This document shows, in pieces, positions 1-7,419 of a DNA stretch of 13,081 bases. Below the pieces are notes generated by a model that searched no databases, was not told the origin of the DNA, and saw nothing but the letters and a program-made list of their open reading frames with translations. The position numbers were made by a program, and so were the translations under genes. The stretch is from an uncultured Faecalibacterium sp. (lineage in GTDB: Bacteria; Bacillota; Clostridia; Oscillospirales; Ruminococcaceae): NCBI GenBank assembly GCA_945982465.1, contig CAMFSB010000017.1, forward strand, positions 1 to 13,081, in the 5' to 3' direction. Position 1 is the first letter of the stretch. Each line of letters begins with the position of its first letter.

Positions 1-914
1 GCGTCGCCGCCGCCCACGCGGTCCAGGATATTAAAGGTGAACAGCGTGCTCTCGCACGTATGCCCCCCGTCCCCCATAAAGGCTTTCAGGCTGTTTTCGC
101 TGCCGCTGTGGGCGTAGCGCACATGCCGGCCGATGCACTGGATGTTGGGATAACGCTCGATAAAATGCTGGAAGATCTCGTCCTGCTGCTCGTAGCTGGG
201 CTGCAGCGGCACGCCGTCTTTCCAGTCGCCCTTGGAATGGTCGGCTTCGTCTTTCCACAAATGATACGGCTCAATGCCCAGCAGCACGTCTACATACGGC
301 AGGCATTCGGTGCAGAAATCGCGGGCTTCCTCCCAGCTCCACAGCTGGCTGCGGAAATTGCCGTCAAAGCTGACCGTCAGGCCCTTGGCTTTGGCCACTT
401 TCAGGCAGTCCATGATCAGGGCGCGGCAGTTGGGCGCCAGCGCCGGGGTGATGCCGCTCAAATGCAGCCAGTCAAAGCCGTCCAGCAAAGCGTCCAGATC
501 CACCTTGGAAAAATCGTACTCGGTGATGGCGCTGTGCTTGCGGTCGTAGGTCACCTTGCTGGGGCGGATACCGTAGCCGGTCTCCAGATAATAGGTGCCC
601 AGCCGGTGGGTGGGCGTTTCGTCCACGGTGGAAAGGATCATGGGCGTGCAGTGCACGTCGTTGGAGCGCAGCCACCGCACCGCGCTTTTGCCCAGGCTGT
701 TGTTGGGCACTACGCTGAAAAAGGTGCTGTCGATGCCCAGGTTTGCCAGCGCCAGCGCAATGTTGGCCTCACTGCCGCCGTAGCTGGCCTCAAAGCTGGA
801 AGCCATGCGGATCTTTTCGTAGTTGGGCGGGGTCAGCCGCAGCATGATCTCGCCGATGGTGATAAACTTTTTGGAAGGATCGCGGCCAGCCAGCAGAGGA
901 TTGGAATGTTCCAT
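1..914 (-). CDS. kdgK: PfkB-family sugar kinase, KdgK-type (3' end cut by window edge)
   Basis: This is a ribokinase/PfkB-fold sugar kinase, probably 2-dehydro-3-deoxygluconokinase, which phosphorylates KDG on the hexuronate degradation route. Starting from ATG at 914, 304 complete codons can be read before the left edge. Residues seen: GEIMLRL at 21-27, the sugar-site GGSEAN at 46-51, FDGNFRSQLW at 183-192, and DRVGGGDA at 298-305, which matches the PfkB signature 2 with D304 as the expected catalytic base. The family is usually about 310-345 residues, so only the last few dozen are missing. The start is supported by AAAGGAGG (930 down to 923), eight bases before the ATG. The gene is divergent from the FruK-type kinase and has its own promoter at 952-980. 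The fold is certain. The substrate is inferred from overall resemblance to KdgK; fructokinase or another PfkB activity is possible. Confidence 0.82.
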   Translation of the reverse strand, partial: MEHSNPLLAGRDPSKKFITIGEIMLRLTPPNYEKIRMASSFEASYGGSEANIALALANLGIDSTFFSVVPNNSLGKSAVRWLRSNDVHCTPMILSTVDETPTHRLGTYYLETGYGIRPSKVTYDRKHSAITEYDFSKVDLDALLDGFDWLHLSGITPALAPNCRALIMDCLKVAKAKGLTVSFDGNFRSQLWSWEEARDFCTECLPYVDVLLGIEPYHLWKDEADHSKGDWKDGVPLQPSYEQQDEIFQHFIERYPNIQCIGRHVRYAHSGSENSLKAFMGDGGHTCESTLFTFNILDRVGGGD

Positions 915-951
915 ATCATGGGCCTCCTTTTATGTGTTCTCCGGTGCCTTT

Positions 952-980
952 ATTGTAGCGGATTATACAGAGAATTTCAA
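952..980 (-). promoter_or_regulatory. Promoter of the KdgK-type kinase
   Basis: On the minus strand there is TTGAAA (980 to 975), a 17-base spacer and TACAAT (957 to 952). Each hexamer matches the sigma-A consensus at five of six positions. Transcription would begin about 30 bases before the start codon at 914. A second -10-like TATAAT lies inside the spacer. No clear operator palindrome is visible. Confidence 0.6.
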
Positions 981-1027
981 CAAAGAAGCTGCAAAAAAAC
1001 GGGAGGAATTGTGCTTCCTGCTGCTGC

Positions 1028-1056
1028 TTGCCGTGAGGCCGCCGTTGTGCTACACT
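1028..1056 (+). promoter_or_regulatory. Promoter of the FruK-type kinase
   Basis: TTGCCG (1028-1033), a 17-base spacer and TACACT (1051-1056) with an upstream TG one base before it form an extended -10 promoter. The start codon at 1107 would follow a leader of about 45 bases. It is back to back with the kdgK promoter, whose -35 lies about 50 bases to the left. Confidence 0.45.
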
Positions 1057-1106
1057 GGGGCCAAACAGCGGCTGCGGCCGGCCCGCCGCAGAGAAAGGAG
1101 ACGCGC

Positions 1107-2048
1107 ATGATCTATACGGTCACCCTCAACCCGGCGCTGGATAAAACCGTGGAAGCGCCCGGTTTTGCACTGGACGCGGTCAACCGGGCGGCCGCGGTGC
1201 GGCGCGATGCCGGCGGCAAGGGCATCAATGTGGCAAAGACGGTGCGCGCGCTGGGCGGCGAGTGCGGTGCCTTTTGTATTCTGGGCGGCGCGACCGGGGA
1301 GTGTATCCGCGCCGAGACGGAGCGCCTTGGCATCCCGGTCACCGCCTGCGCGGCGGCGGGCGAGACCCGCACCAACATCAAGATTGTGGACCGAATGCTC
1401 CATACCAATACAGATCTGAACGAACCGGGCACGCCGGTGCCGCCCCAGACGCTGGCACAGCTGTACGGCCTGCTGCGCGGGGCGGCAACGCCGGGCGACA
1501 TCGTGGTGCTGGCCGGCAGCCTGCCGCCGGGCGCGCCCGCAGCGCTGTACCGCGACTGGGCGGCGGGCCTGGCTGCCGCAGGCGTCAGGGTGTTTCTGGA
1601 TGCGGAGGGCGGCGCGCTGCGCTGCGGGCTGGAAGCCCGGCCGTATTTTGTCAAGCCCAACCGCGCGGAGCTGGAAGCACTGTGCGGCCGGCCCCTGCCC
1701 GCCGCGGCGGACGCGGCCGCCGAAGCCAAAGCCCTGCACGCAGCGGGCGTGCGCAGGGTGCTGGTGTCGCTGGGCGGCGAGGGCGCGGTGCTGGCCTGCG
1801 ATGGGCCGGGGCAGGGCGTGCTGTGGGCGCACGGTGTGACCGTCCCGGTCAGCAGCACGGTGGGCGCAGGCGATACCATGGTGGCGGCCTTTGCCTGCGG
1901 CGAAGCCGCCGGCCTGCCGGCCGCCGAAACGTTGCGGCTGGCCGTGGCGGCCAGTGCGGCGGCCGTGGCTTTGCCGGGCACCCAGGCCCCTGCCCGCGCC
2001 CAGGTGGAAGCTTTGCTCCCGCAGGTGCGGGTCGAGCGCATGGAATAA
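1107..2048 (+). CDS. fruK: 1-phosphofructokinase family hexose kinase
   Basis: A 313-residue kinase of the 1-phosphofructokinase / tagatose-6-phosphate kinase branch of the PfkB family, which phosphorylates a sugar phosphate to a bisphosphate in the cytoplasm. The family N-terminus MIYTVTLNPALDKTV is intact. Then follow GGKGINVA at 36-43, TRTNIKI at 88-94, GSLPPG at 137-142, KPNRAELE at 183-190 and the catalytic GAGD at 253-256 with D256. Length is normal. ATG 1107 is chosen because AAAGGAG (1094-1100) sits six bases before it and the family begins exactly here. The frame stays open far upstream, but that stretch is not family sequence. No PTS fructose transporter or DeoR regulator is inside the window, so FruK versus LacC-type substrate choice cannot be settled. 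The gene ends just before a bidirectional terminator. Confidence 0.85.
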   Translation: MIYTVTLNPALDKTVEAPGFALDAVNRAAAVRRDAGGKGINVAKTVRALGGECGAFCILGGATGECIRAETERLGIPVTACAAAGETRTNIKIVDRMLHTNTDLNEPGTPVPPQTLAQLYGLLRGAATPGDIVVLAGSLPPGAPAALYRDWAAGLAAAGVRVFLDAEGGALRCGLEARPYFVKPNRAELEALCGRPLPAAADAAAEAKALHAAGVRRVLVSLGGEGAVLACDGPGQGVLWAHGVTVPVSSTVGAGDTMVAAFACGEAAGLPAAETLRLAVAASAAAVALPGTQAPARAQVEALLPQVRVERME

Positions 2049-2069
2049 GGGCGGCGCAGTGCGCTGCCC
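2049..2069 (+). repeat. Small inverted repeat after fruK
   Basis: A seven-base stem with one G-U pair (GGGCGGC 2049-2055, GCTGCCC 2063-2069) with a seven-base loop lies directly after the fruK stop codon. It lacks a T-run and is probably accessory to the strong terminator 30 bases further on. Confidence 0.3.
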
Positions 2070-2098
2070 CCCTGCGGCGGAAGATACCCTGAAACATC

Positions 2099-2140
2099 AA
2101 AAGCCCCCGGCCTCTGCTCACGCGGAGGCCGGGGGCTTTT
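2099..2140. terminator. Bidirectional rho-independent terminator between fruK and the epimerase gene
   Basis: A perfect 16-bp stem joins AAAAGCCCCCGGCCTC (2099-2114) to its complement (2125-2140). A G-U pair and two more base pairs extend it towards a four-base loop. The A-run on one side and T-run on the other make it usable from both strands, as expected between the converging fruK (+) and epimerase (-) genes. Confidence 0.9.
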
Positions 2141-2203
2141 GCATCCAAAATTTTTAAGGCCGGGCCGGTACAGGGCCGCTGCCCCGGACTGAGCCGGGCG
2201 CGG

Positions 2204-3301
2204 TCAGGCCAGGTAGGTGATCTTCCCCGGCGCGATGCCGCGGATGCCCATGCCCGGCGCGTCCGAGACGGTGATGGTCTTTTCGTCGAACACCGCGCCG
2301 CCCAAAATCGGGTCCTCGCTGCACAGCACCGGCCCATCCAGGTCCACCTTGGTGATGATCTGCCGGGCGCAGGCCAGCTCCACCGCGGCGTTCACGCTGA
2401 TCTTGGCCTCCAGCATGCAGCCGATCATGCACTCCACGCCGTAGGTCTCGGCGGCCGACGCAATGTGCAGGGCATTGTAGATGCCGCCGCATTTCATCAG
2501 CTTGATGTTCAGGTAATCGGCCGCGTGCAGCTGTAGGATTTTCAGCGCGTCCTTATCGCTGAACACGCTCTCGTCTGCCAGCACCGGCACCGGGGCGTGG
2601 TCGGTCACGTATTTCAGCCCGTCGATGTCCCACGCGGGCACGGGCTGCTCCACAAATTCAATGTCCAACCCTTTGGCTTGCATCTGGTCCAAAATGCGCA
2701 CCGCCTGCTTGGCATTCCAGCCCTGGTTTGCGTCGATGCGGATGCAGCGCTGCGGCCCGGCCACGGCCCGCACGGCGGCCAGCCGCTCCAGATCGCGGGC
2801 CGGGTCCTTGCCCACCTTGATCTTCAGGCAGTCGTAGCCGCGGTCGATGGCATTCTGCGTGTCGCGGGCCATTTCCTCCGGGTCGTTCACGCTGATGGTG
2901 ATATCGGTGGTGATCTGCTTGCGGCTGCCGCCCAGCAGCTTGTACACCGGCAGGCCGTACAGCTGGCCGTACAGATCGTACAACGCCATATCCGCCGCGG
3001 CCTTGGCACTGGTGTTGTGTACAATGCAGCCGTTCAGGTCTTTCAGCAGATTTTCCAGATCGTCCACGTCGCGGCCGGTCAGCACCCTGCCGATGTGATC
3101 GCGGAACGCGCCCAGAATCGCGTCGGCGGTGTCGCCGGTGATCACGCCGGTGGGCGGCGCTTCGCCGTAGCCCACGGCGCCGGTGTCGGTGTGCAGCTCC
3201 ACCACCACATCCTCCACGCTGCTCACGGTGCGCAGCGCGGTCTTGAACGGCACGCGCAGCGGCACGCTGATGCGCCCCAGCCGAACTTCGGTGATCTTCA
3301 T
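2204..3301 (-). CDS. Dipeptide epimerase (L-Ala-D/L-Glu epimerase type), enolase superfamily
   Basis: A 365-residue enolase-superfamily enzyme of the muconate-lactonizing subgroup, most like L-Ala-D/L-Glu epimerases that invert the second residue of peptidoglycan-derived dipeptides. Catalytic features are all visible: KIK at 160-162, metal ligands D190 (RIDANQGW), E218 (VEQP) and D243 (ADES), and the second catalytic lysine K267 in NIKLMKCGG. The DLDGP stretch (D320, D322) matches the motif that binds the dipeptide amino group in this family and argues for a dipeptide substrate over muconate or succinylbenzoate. The ATG at 3301 is chosen because family homology starts there and a purine-rich GAGGGGG lies upstream; the open frame extends 39 codons further but that part reads as noise. 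The promoter is at 3368-3396. Exact dipeptide specificity is not determinable here. Confidence 0.87.
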   Translation of the reverse strand: MKITEVRLGRISVPLRVPFKTALRTVSSVEDVVVELHTDTGAVGYGEAPPTGVITGDTADAILGAFRDHIGRVLTGRDVDDLENLLKDLNGCIVHNTSAKAAADMALYDLYGQLYGLPVYKLLGGSRKQITTDITISVNDPEEMARDTQNAIDRGYDCLKIKVGKDPARDLERLAAVRAVAGPQRCIRIDANQGWNAKQAVRILDQMQAKGLDIEFVEQPVPAWDIDGLKYVTDHAPVPVLADESVFSDKDALKILQLHAADYLNIKLMKCGGIYNALHIASAAETYGVECMIGCMLEAKISVNAAVELACARQIITKVDLDGPVLCSEDPILGGAVFDEKTITVSDAPGMGIRGIAPGKITYLA

Positions 3302-3367
3302 GTTCTGTTCCCCCTCGTTGTGTTGCGGCCGCGGCCGGCGGTGCGCCGGACCGGGTCGGCAGCTTCC

Positions 3368-3396
3368 ATTATAAGCGCCCCGCCGCCGGGATGCAA
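3368..3396 (-). promoter_or_regulatory. Promoter of the dipeptide epimerase gene
   Basis: On the minus strand TTGCAT (3396 to 3391), a 17-base spacer and a consensus TATAAT (3373 to 3368). The leader to the ATG at 3301 would be about 60 bases. It is the best-matching promoter in the left half of the window. Confidence 0.7.
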
Positions 3397-3470
3397 GGCT
3401 TTGCGCGCAGGAAGGCAATGACTAACCGCCGGGCCTTTTGCGTAAACTGTTGGGGCAGGGGGGTGGGCCG

Positions 3471-4640
3471 ATGAACCGTGCGATCCATTTGCACAGGCAG
3501 GGCAAAACGCAGGCGGTGCGCCGGGGCGGGCCGCTGTTCGGGCCGGCATCGCCGCCCGACCTGGCGTTTTTGGTATTGGTGCTGGCGCTGGTGGCCTTTG
3601 GGCTGATCATGCTGTTCAGCGCCAGCTATGCGGTGGGGCTGTACCGCCGGGGCGATGCGTATACCTATATCCGGCCCCAGCTTCTGTACGCGGCCATCGG
3701 CACGGCGGCCATGTGGGCGGCCAGCCGGGTGGATTACCATGTGTTCCACAAGCTGGCCTGGCCGCTGCTGGGGCTGTCGGTGGCGCTGCTGGTCGTGGTG
3801 CTGTTCATGCCGGAATACAACGGCTGCAAACGCTGGATCGTACTGCCGGGGCTGGGCACGCTGCAGCCCAGCGAGATCGCAAAATTTGCCGTTGTGCTCA
3901 CGTTCAGCCATATCATTTCGCTCAATCACACCCGCATGGGCTCGTTCGGTGTGGGCGTGCTGCCCTTTGCCGTGGTGCTGGGGGTGGTGGCGGCTTTGAT
4001 GCTGATGGAGCCGCACCTTTCGGGCACGCTGCTGATTTTGGGCATCGGCGCGGTGCTGATGTTCGTGGGCGGCACAGGGCTGAAATGGTTCGTGCTGGCC
4101 GGTGTGGGCGGCATTTCGGCCATCGCGGCGGCGCTGGTGGCCGTGCCGGACCTGGTGCCGTATGCCAGCGACCGGCTTTCCAGCTGGCTGGACCCTTTTG
4201 CGGACCCTTTGGGCGACGGCCACCAGACCATCCAGAGCCTGTATGCCATCGGCTCGGGCGGGGCCACCGGGCTGGGGCTGGGCAACAGCCGGCAAAAGCA
4301 CCTGTATGTGCCTGAGCCGCAGAACGACTTTATCTTTTCCATTGTGTGCGAGGAGCTGGGCTTTGTGGGCGCTTGCGCGGTGATTTTGCTGTTTGTGCTG
4401 CTGCTTTTGCGCGGCATTTCCATTGCGGCCCGCGCGCCCGACAAGTTCGGCGCGCTGCTGGTGGTGGGCTTTACCGTTCAGGTCACGCTGCAGGCGGTGC
4501 TGAACATGGCGGTGGTCACCAACACCATCCCCAACACGGGCATCAGCCTGCCGTTCTTTTCCTCGGGCGGCACAAGCCTGATGATGCTTTTGGGCGAGAT
4601 GGGCATCGTTTTATCGGTTTCGCGCCGCGCAACGCAGTAA
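3471..4640 (+). CDS. ftsW: FtsW/SpoVE-type SEDS peptidoglycan glycosyltransferase
   Basis: A 389-residue integral membrane protein of the SEDS family, which polymerises lipid II into glycan strands at the septum with a class B penicillin-binding protein. Hydrophobic segments alternate through the whole chain after a basic cytoplasmic N-terminus of about 30 residues. Family landmarks: CKRWI at 119-123, QPSEIAKF at 132-139, DRLSSWLDPFADP at 234-246, GLGLGNSRQKHLYVPEPQND at 267-286 where D286 corresponds to the catalytic aspartate, and NTGISLPFFSSGGTS at 355-369. ATG 3471 follows AGGGGGGTG (3457-3465), a wobble form of the Shine-Dalgarno, by five bases; a TTG 11 codons earlier has no such site. 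murA follows after 87 bases and is probably cotranscribed. FtsW, RodA and SpoVE are hard to separate, but the murA/ftsZ neighbourhood favours FtsW. Confidence 0.88.
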   Translation: MNRAIHLHRQGKTQAVRRGGPLFGPASPPDLAFLVLVLALVAFGLIMLFSASYAVGLYRRGDAYTYIRPQLLYAAIGTAAMWAASRVDYHVFHKLAWPLLGLSVALLVVVLFMPEYNGCKRWIVLPGLGTLQPSEIAKFAVVLTFSHIISLNHTRMGSFGVGVLPFAVVLGVVAALMLMEPHLSGTLLILGIGAVLMFVGGTGLKWFVLAGVGGISAIAAALVAVPDLVPYASDRLSSWLDPFADPLGDGHQTIQSLYAIGSGGATGLGLGNSRQKHLYVPEPQNDFIFSIVCEELGFVGACAVILLFVLLLLRGISIAARAPDKFGALLVVGFTVQVTLQAVLNMAVVTNTIPNTGISLPFFSSGGTSLMMLLGEMGIVLSVSRRATQ

Positions 4641-4727
4641 AAAACGGCCTTTTGGTCAAAAAAGCGTTCACGCCTTTTCCCCGTCCGGCATAGGCTGGGA
4701 TAACTTATCGGGAACGGGGGAGTCAGT

Positions 4728-5987
4728 ATGGGCGAGACTTTGGTGGTACGGGGCGGCCGGCAGCTGTACGGCGTGGCGGAAACGCCCGCGGCAAAAAACA
4801 GTGTTTTGCCGCTGCTGGCGGCCAGCCTGCTGTGCGACGGTGTTGTGCGGCTGCACCGGGTGCCCCGCCTTTCGGATGTGGAAAACAGCCTGGCGATCCT
4901 GCGCAGCGTGGGCTGCACGGCCCGGTGGACAGGGCGGGACGTGGTGATCCGCCCGGGCGGCGGGCTGAACGGCCTGCTGCCCGACGGGCCGGTGGGCAAC
5001 ATGCGGGCGTCGGTGCTGTTTGCGGCCCCGCTGCTGGCGCGCACCGGCCGCGTGGAGACCGGCATGCCCGGCGGCTGCAAGCTGGGCCCCCGGCCCATTG
5101 ACATCCACCTGGACGGCCTGGTGCACATGGGGGCGGCGGTCAAATGGGGGCAGCAGCATCTGGTGCTGGAAGCGCCCCGCGGCCTGCATGGGGCCGATTA
5201 CACCTTGCGCTACCCCAGCGTGGGCGCTACCGAAAGCCTGCTGCTGGCGGCGGCCACGGCCCGGGGCACAAGCGTGCTGCGCGGCGCGGCCTGCGAACCG
5301 GAAATCGTGGATCTGGCCGCGTTTCTGACCGGCTGCGGGGCCGATATCTCCGGCGCCGGCTCGCCGGTGATCCGGGTCAGCGGCGTGGGGCGGCTGGCGG
5401 GCACGGAGTTTTCGCCCATCCCGGACCGCATCGTGGCTTCCACGCTGGCGTGCGCGGTGGCCTCGGCGGGGGGCGAGGCGGTCATCCGCCGGTGCGACCC
5501 GTTTGCATTTGCCCCGCTGCTGGCCGCGCTCAAACAGGCGGGCTGCGGCGTGGATCTCTCGGCGCAGAATGAAGTCACCGTGCGCCGGCGCGGTGCGCTG
5601 TGCGGCATCGGCCGGGTGTTTACCGGCGTGTACCCCGGGTTTGCCACCGACGCGGCCCCGCTGCTGGCGGCGGCGCTGCTGTGCGCCGGCGGCGAAAGCA
5701 GCATCGAGGATACCGTGTTTGAACACCGCTTTTCCTGCGCGGCGGGCTTTGCGGCCATGGGCGCGGCCGTGCAGGCGCAGGGGCGCACGCTGACCATCCG
5801 GCCCTGCGGCGGGCTGCACGGCACTACAGTCACCTCGCCGGATCTGCGCGGCGGGGCGGCGCTGGCCATCGCGGCGCTGGCCGCAGCGGAGCCTACCCGC
5901 ATCGAGAACGCGGCGACCATCGCCCGCGGCTACGAGGATCTGCCGGCCTTGCTGCGGCGGCTGGGCGCGCGGGCAGGGTGGGAATAA
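4728..5987 (+). CDS. murA: UDP-N-acetylglucosamine 1-carboxyvinyltransferase (MurA)
   Basis: A 419-residue EPSP-synthase-fold enzyme that transfers enolpyruvate from PEP to UDP-GlcNAc, the first committed step of peptidoglycan synthesis in the cytoplasm. Key residues are kept: K23-N24 (AKNSVLPLL), R93 (NMRAS), the PEP-loop cysteine C117 in PGGCKLGPRP with R122, D308 (PGFATDAA), D372 (PDLRGGAAL) and R400 (ARGYEDL). The usual PGFPTDMQ and PDRIEAGT segments are altered to PGFATDAA and PDRIVAST, and the protein is rich in alanine, so it is a divergent member. The retained cysteine predicts fosfomycin sensitivity. GGGGGAG (4716-4722) sits five bases before the ATG. The gene lies between ftsW and ftsZ. 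Low-GC Gram-positives often carry two MurA paralogues; which one this is cannot be told. Confidence 0.88.
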   Translation: MGETLVVRGGRQLYGVAETPAAKNSVLPLLAASLLCDGVVRLHRVPRLSDVENSLAILRSVGCTARWTGRDVVIRPGGGLNGLLPDGPVGNMRASVLFAAPLLARTGRVETGMPGGCKLGPRPIDIHLDGLVHMGAAVKWGQQHLVLEAPRGLHGADYTLRYPSVGATESLLLAAATARGTSVLRGAACEPEIVDLAAFLTGCGADISGAGSPVIRVSGVGRLAGTEFSPIPDRIVASTLACAVASAGGEAVIRRCDPFAFAPLLAALKQAGCGVDLSAQNEVTVRRRGALCGIGRVFTGVYPGFATDAAPLLAAALLCAGGESSIEDTVFEHRFSCAAGFAAMGAAVQAQGRTLTIRPCGGLHGTTVTSPDLRGGAALAIAALAAAEPTRIENAATIARGYEDLPALLRRLGARAGWE

Positions 5988-6067
5988 CTGCAAAAGCGGG
6001 CTGTGAACAGCCGGATGGGCCGGCAAAAAAAATGGGCAGCTTTCCTGTCTGGTTCTCCAAAATAACC
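5988..6067 (+). other. Gap between murA and the ftsZ promoter
   Basis: No gene is visible. Two short overlapping inverted repeats (GGCTG/CAGCC at 5999-6012 and GCCGG/CCGGC at 6010-6024) compete for the same bases and are followed by an A-run, not a T-run. I do not call a terminator, so some read-through from murA into ftsZ is possible. Confidence 0.35.
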
Positions 6068-6096
6068 TTGCATTCAGCCTGAAAAAATGGTACGAT
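6068..6096 (+). promoter_or_regulatory. Promoter of ftsZ
   Basis: TTGCAT (6068-6073), a 17-base spacer and TACGAT (6091-6096) give ftsZ its own promoter. The leader would be about 80 bases and contains a five-base-pair hairpin (CCCAC 6114-6118, GTGGG 6126-6130) well upstream of the ribosome binding site. Confidence 0.6.
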
Positions 6097-6183
6097 ACAT
6101 ACATATAGTGATTCCCACGCGCATTGTGGGCCAAAAGCCGTATCTGCGTGTGTCTGCCATACTTTTATCAGGAGGGTACATCC

Positions 6184-7317
6184 ATGGCATTTATGCTTGA
6201 CGAGGGGACCGAAGAAAACGTAACAGTTATCAAAGTAATCGGCGTTGGCGGCGGCGGCGGCAATGCGGTCAACCGCATGGTCGAGGGCGGCCTGCAGGGC
6301 GTGGAGTTCATTGCGATGAACACCGACGCCCAGGCTCTGCAAAAAAATAAAGCCACCATGAAGGTGCAGGTGGGCACCAAGCTGACCAAGGGCCGCGGCG
6401 CGGGCGCCGACCCCGAGGTCGGCCAGCGTGCTGCCGAGGAAAGCAAGGATGAGATCGCCAACGCCCTGCGCGGCGCGCAGATGGTGTTTATCACGGCGGG
6501 CATGGGCGGCGGCACCGGCACCGGTGCCGCGCCGGTGGTGGCCGAGGTGGCGCACGATCTGGGTATCCTGACGGTGGGCATTGTGACCAAGCCCTTTGCC
6601 TTTGAGGGCAAGCGCAAGATGGGCCTGGCCGAGCAGGGCATCTCGAACCTGATGATGCACGTGGACAGCCTGATCGTCATCCCCAACGAGCGGCTCAAGC
6701 TGATCAGCCAGGAAAAGATCACCCTGATGAATGCGTTCGAGGCGGCCGACAATGTGCTGCGGCAGGGCGTTGAGTCCATCTCGGCGCTGATCAACGTGCC
6801 CGCCTTCATCAACCTGGACTTCGCCGACGTGCGCTCCATCATGAAGGATGCCGGCTACGCCCACATGGGCGTGGGCAGCGCCAAGGGCGCGGGCAAGGCC
6901 GAAAACGCGGCCAAGGCTGCGGTGTCCAGCCCGCTGCTGGAGACCAGCATCTCCGGCGCCCACGGTGTGATCATCAACATTACATCCAGCCCGGACATTG
7001 GCCTGGAGGACGTGGAGCAGGCCGCCGGCCTGATCACCCAGAGCGCCCATCCGGACGCCAACATCATCTGGGGTACCGCGTTCGACGAGAACCTGGCCGA
7101 CGAAATGCGCATTACCGTGGTGGCCACCGGCTTTGAATCCAAGCCGGCCGCCGCACAGCCCGCCGTTTCGGGCGTGGGCACGGTGCAGACGCCCGACCCC
7201 GTTGTGGGCCAGCAGAGCGAGGCGGCCAAGCCCGCCGCCGACGCCCAGGTCAAAACCGCAGAGAGCGACAAGGATTATTTTGAAGACATCATGACGCTGC
7301 TGAAGAACCGCAAATAA
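6184..7317 (+). CDS. ftsZ: Cell division GTPase FtsZ
   Basis: A 377-residue tubulin-like GTPase that polymerises into the cytokinetic Z-ring under the membrane at mid-cell. Seen in order: the nucleotide-binding start GVGGGGGNAVNRM at 20-32, the tubulin signature GGGTGTG at 108-114, the T7 synergy loop NLDFADVRSIM at 210-220 with D212, a short Pro/Ala/Gln-rich linker at about 319-361, and a C-terminal peptide DIMTLLKNRK at 368-377 that should bind partner proteins. The length is typical of Firmicutes. ATG 6184 is chosen for AGGAGGG (6170-6176), seven bases upstream; the open frame reaches back to a TTG at 6124 without support. It has its own promoter and is followed by the DivIVA-like gene, making a likely two-gene unit. 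Confidence 0.97.
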   Translation: MAFMLDEGTEENVTVIKVIGVGGGGGNAVNRMVEGGLQGVEFIAMNTDAQALQKNKATMKVQVGTKLTKGRGAGADPEVGQRAAEESKDEIANALRGAQMVFITAGMGGGTGTGAAPVVAEVAHDLGILTVGIVTKPFAFEGKRKMGLAEQGISNLMMHVDSLIVIPNERLKLISQEKITLMNAFEAADNVLRQGVESISALINVPAFINLDFADVRSIMKDAGYAHMGVGSAKGAGKAENAAKAAVSSPLLETSISGAHGVIINITSSPDIGLEDVEQAAGLITQSAHPDANIIWGTAFDENLADEMRITVVATGFESKPAAAQPAVSGVGTVQTPDPVVGQQSEAAKPAADAQVKTAESDKDYFEDIMTLLKNRK

Positions 7318-7356
7318 CAGCGGCCCTTTGCAGCACAGGCAGAATCAGCAAACGCT

Positions 7357-7384
7357 CCGGCAGAGGGGATCTCCTCTCTGCCGG
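7357..7384 (+). terminator. Hairpin between ftsZ and the DivIVA-like gene, possible attenuator
   Basis: A nine-bp stem (CCGGCAGAG 7357-7365 with CTCTGCCGG 7376-7384) can be extended by two G-C pairs across a single-base bulge. The following bases contain only a short TTT, so it would be a weak terminator at most. It may lower expression of the downstream gene relative to ftsZ or stabilise the ftsZ transcript end. Confidence 0.45.
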
Positions 7385-7419
7385 AAGCTTTATCCGGGAA
7401 CGCATCGGGGGTGCAGCCG

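Noticed and set aside
60..1106. Upstream extension of the fruK frame, including GTG 1011 with a GGGAGG before it
   Set aside because: The frame is open because of high GC and antisense overlap with kdgK. The FruK family begins at the ATG at 1107, which has its own AAAGGAG. The GTG lies in the intergenic promoter region.
2597..3421. Long plus-strand open frame of 274 codons opposite the epimerase gene
   Set aside because: It is antisense to a gene with every catalytic residue visible. Its translation is His/Val/Gln-rich with no family features, as expected of a GC-rich shadow frame.
3369..4301. Minus-strand open frame opposite ftsW
   Set aside because: The translation is rich in His, Gln and Arg with no motif, and it lies antisense to a clear SEDS membrane protein.
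4668..6134. Minus-strand open frame of 488 codons opposite murA
   Set aside because: A low-information Ala/Arg/Gln/His translation. The opposite strand carries a complete MurA with its own ribosome binding site.
6124..6183. N-terminal extension of FtsZ from TTG 6124, and a short frame from GTG 6109 in the leader
   Set aside because: Neither has a ribosome binding site, while ATG 6184 has AGGAGGG at ideal spacing and FtsZ proteins begin there.
5893..7050. Minus-strand open frame of 385 codons opposite ftsZ
   Set aside because: It is antisense to an unmistakable FtsZ and has no ribosome binding site or family motif.
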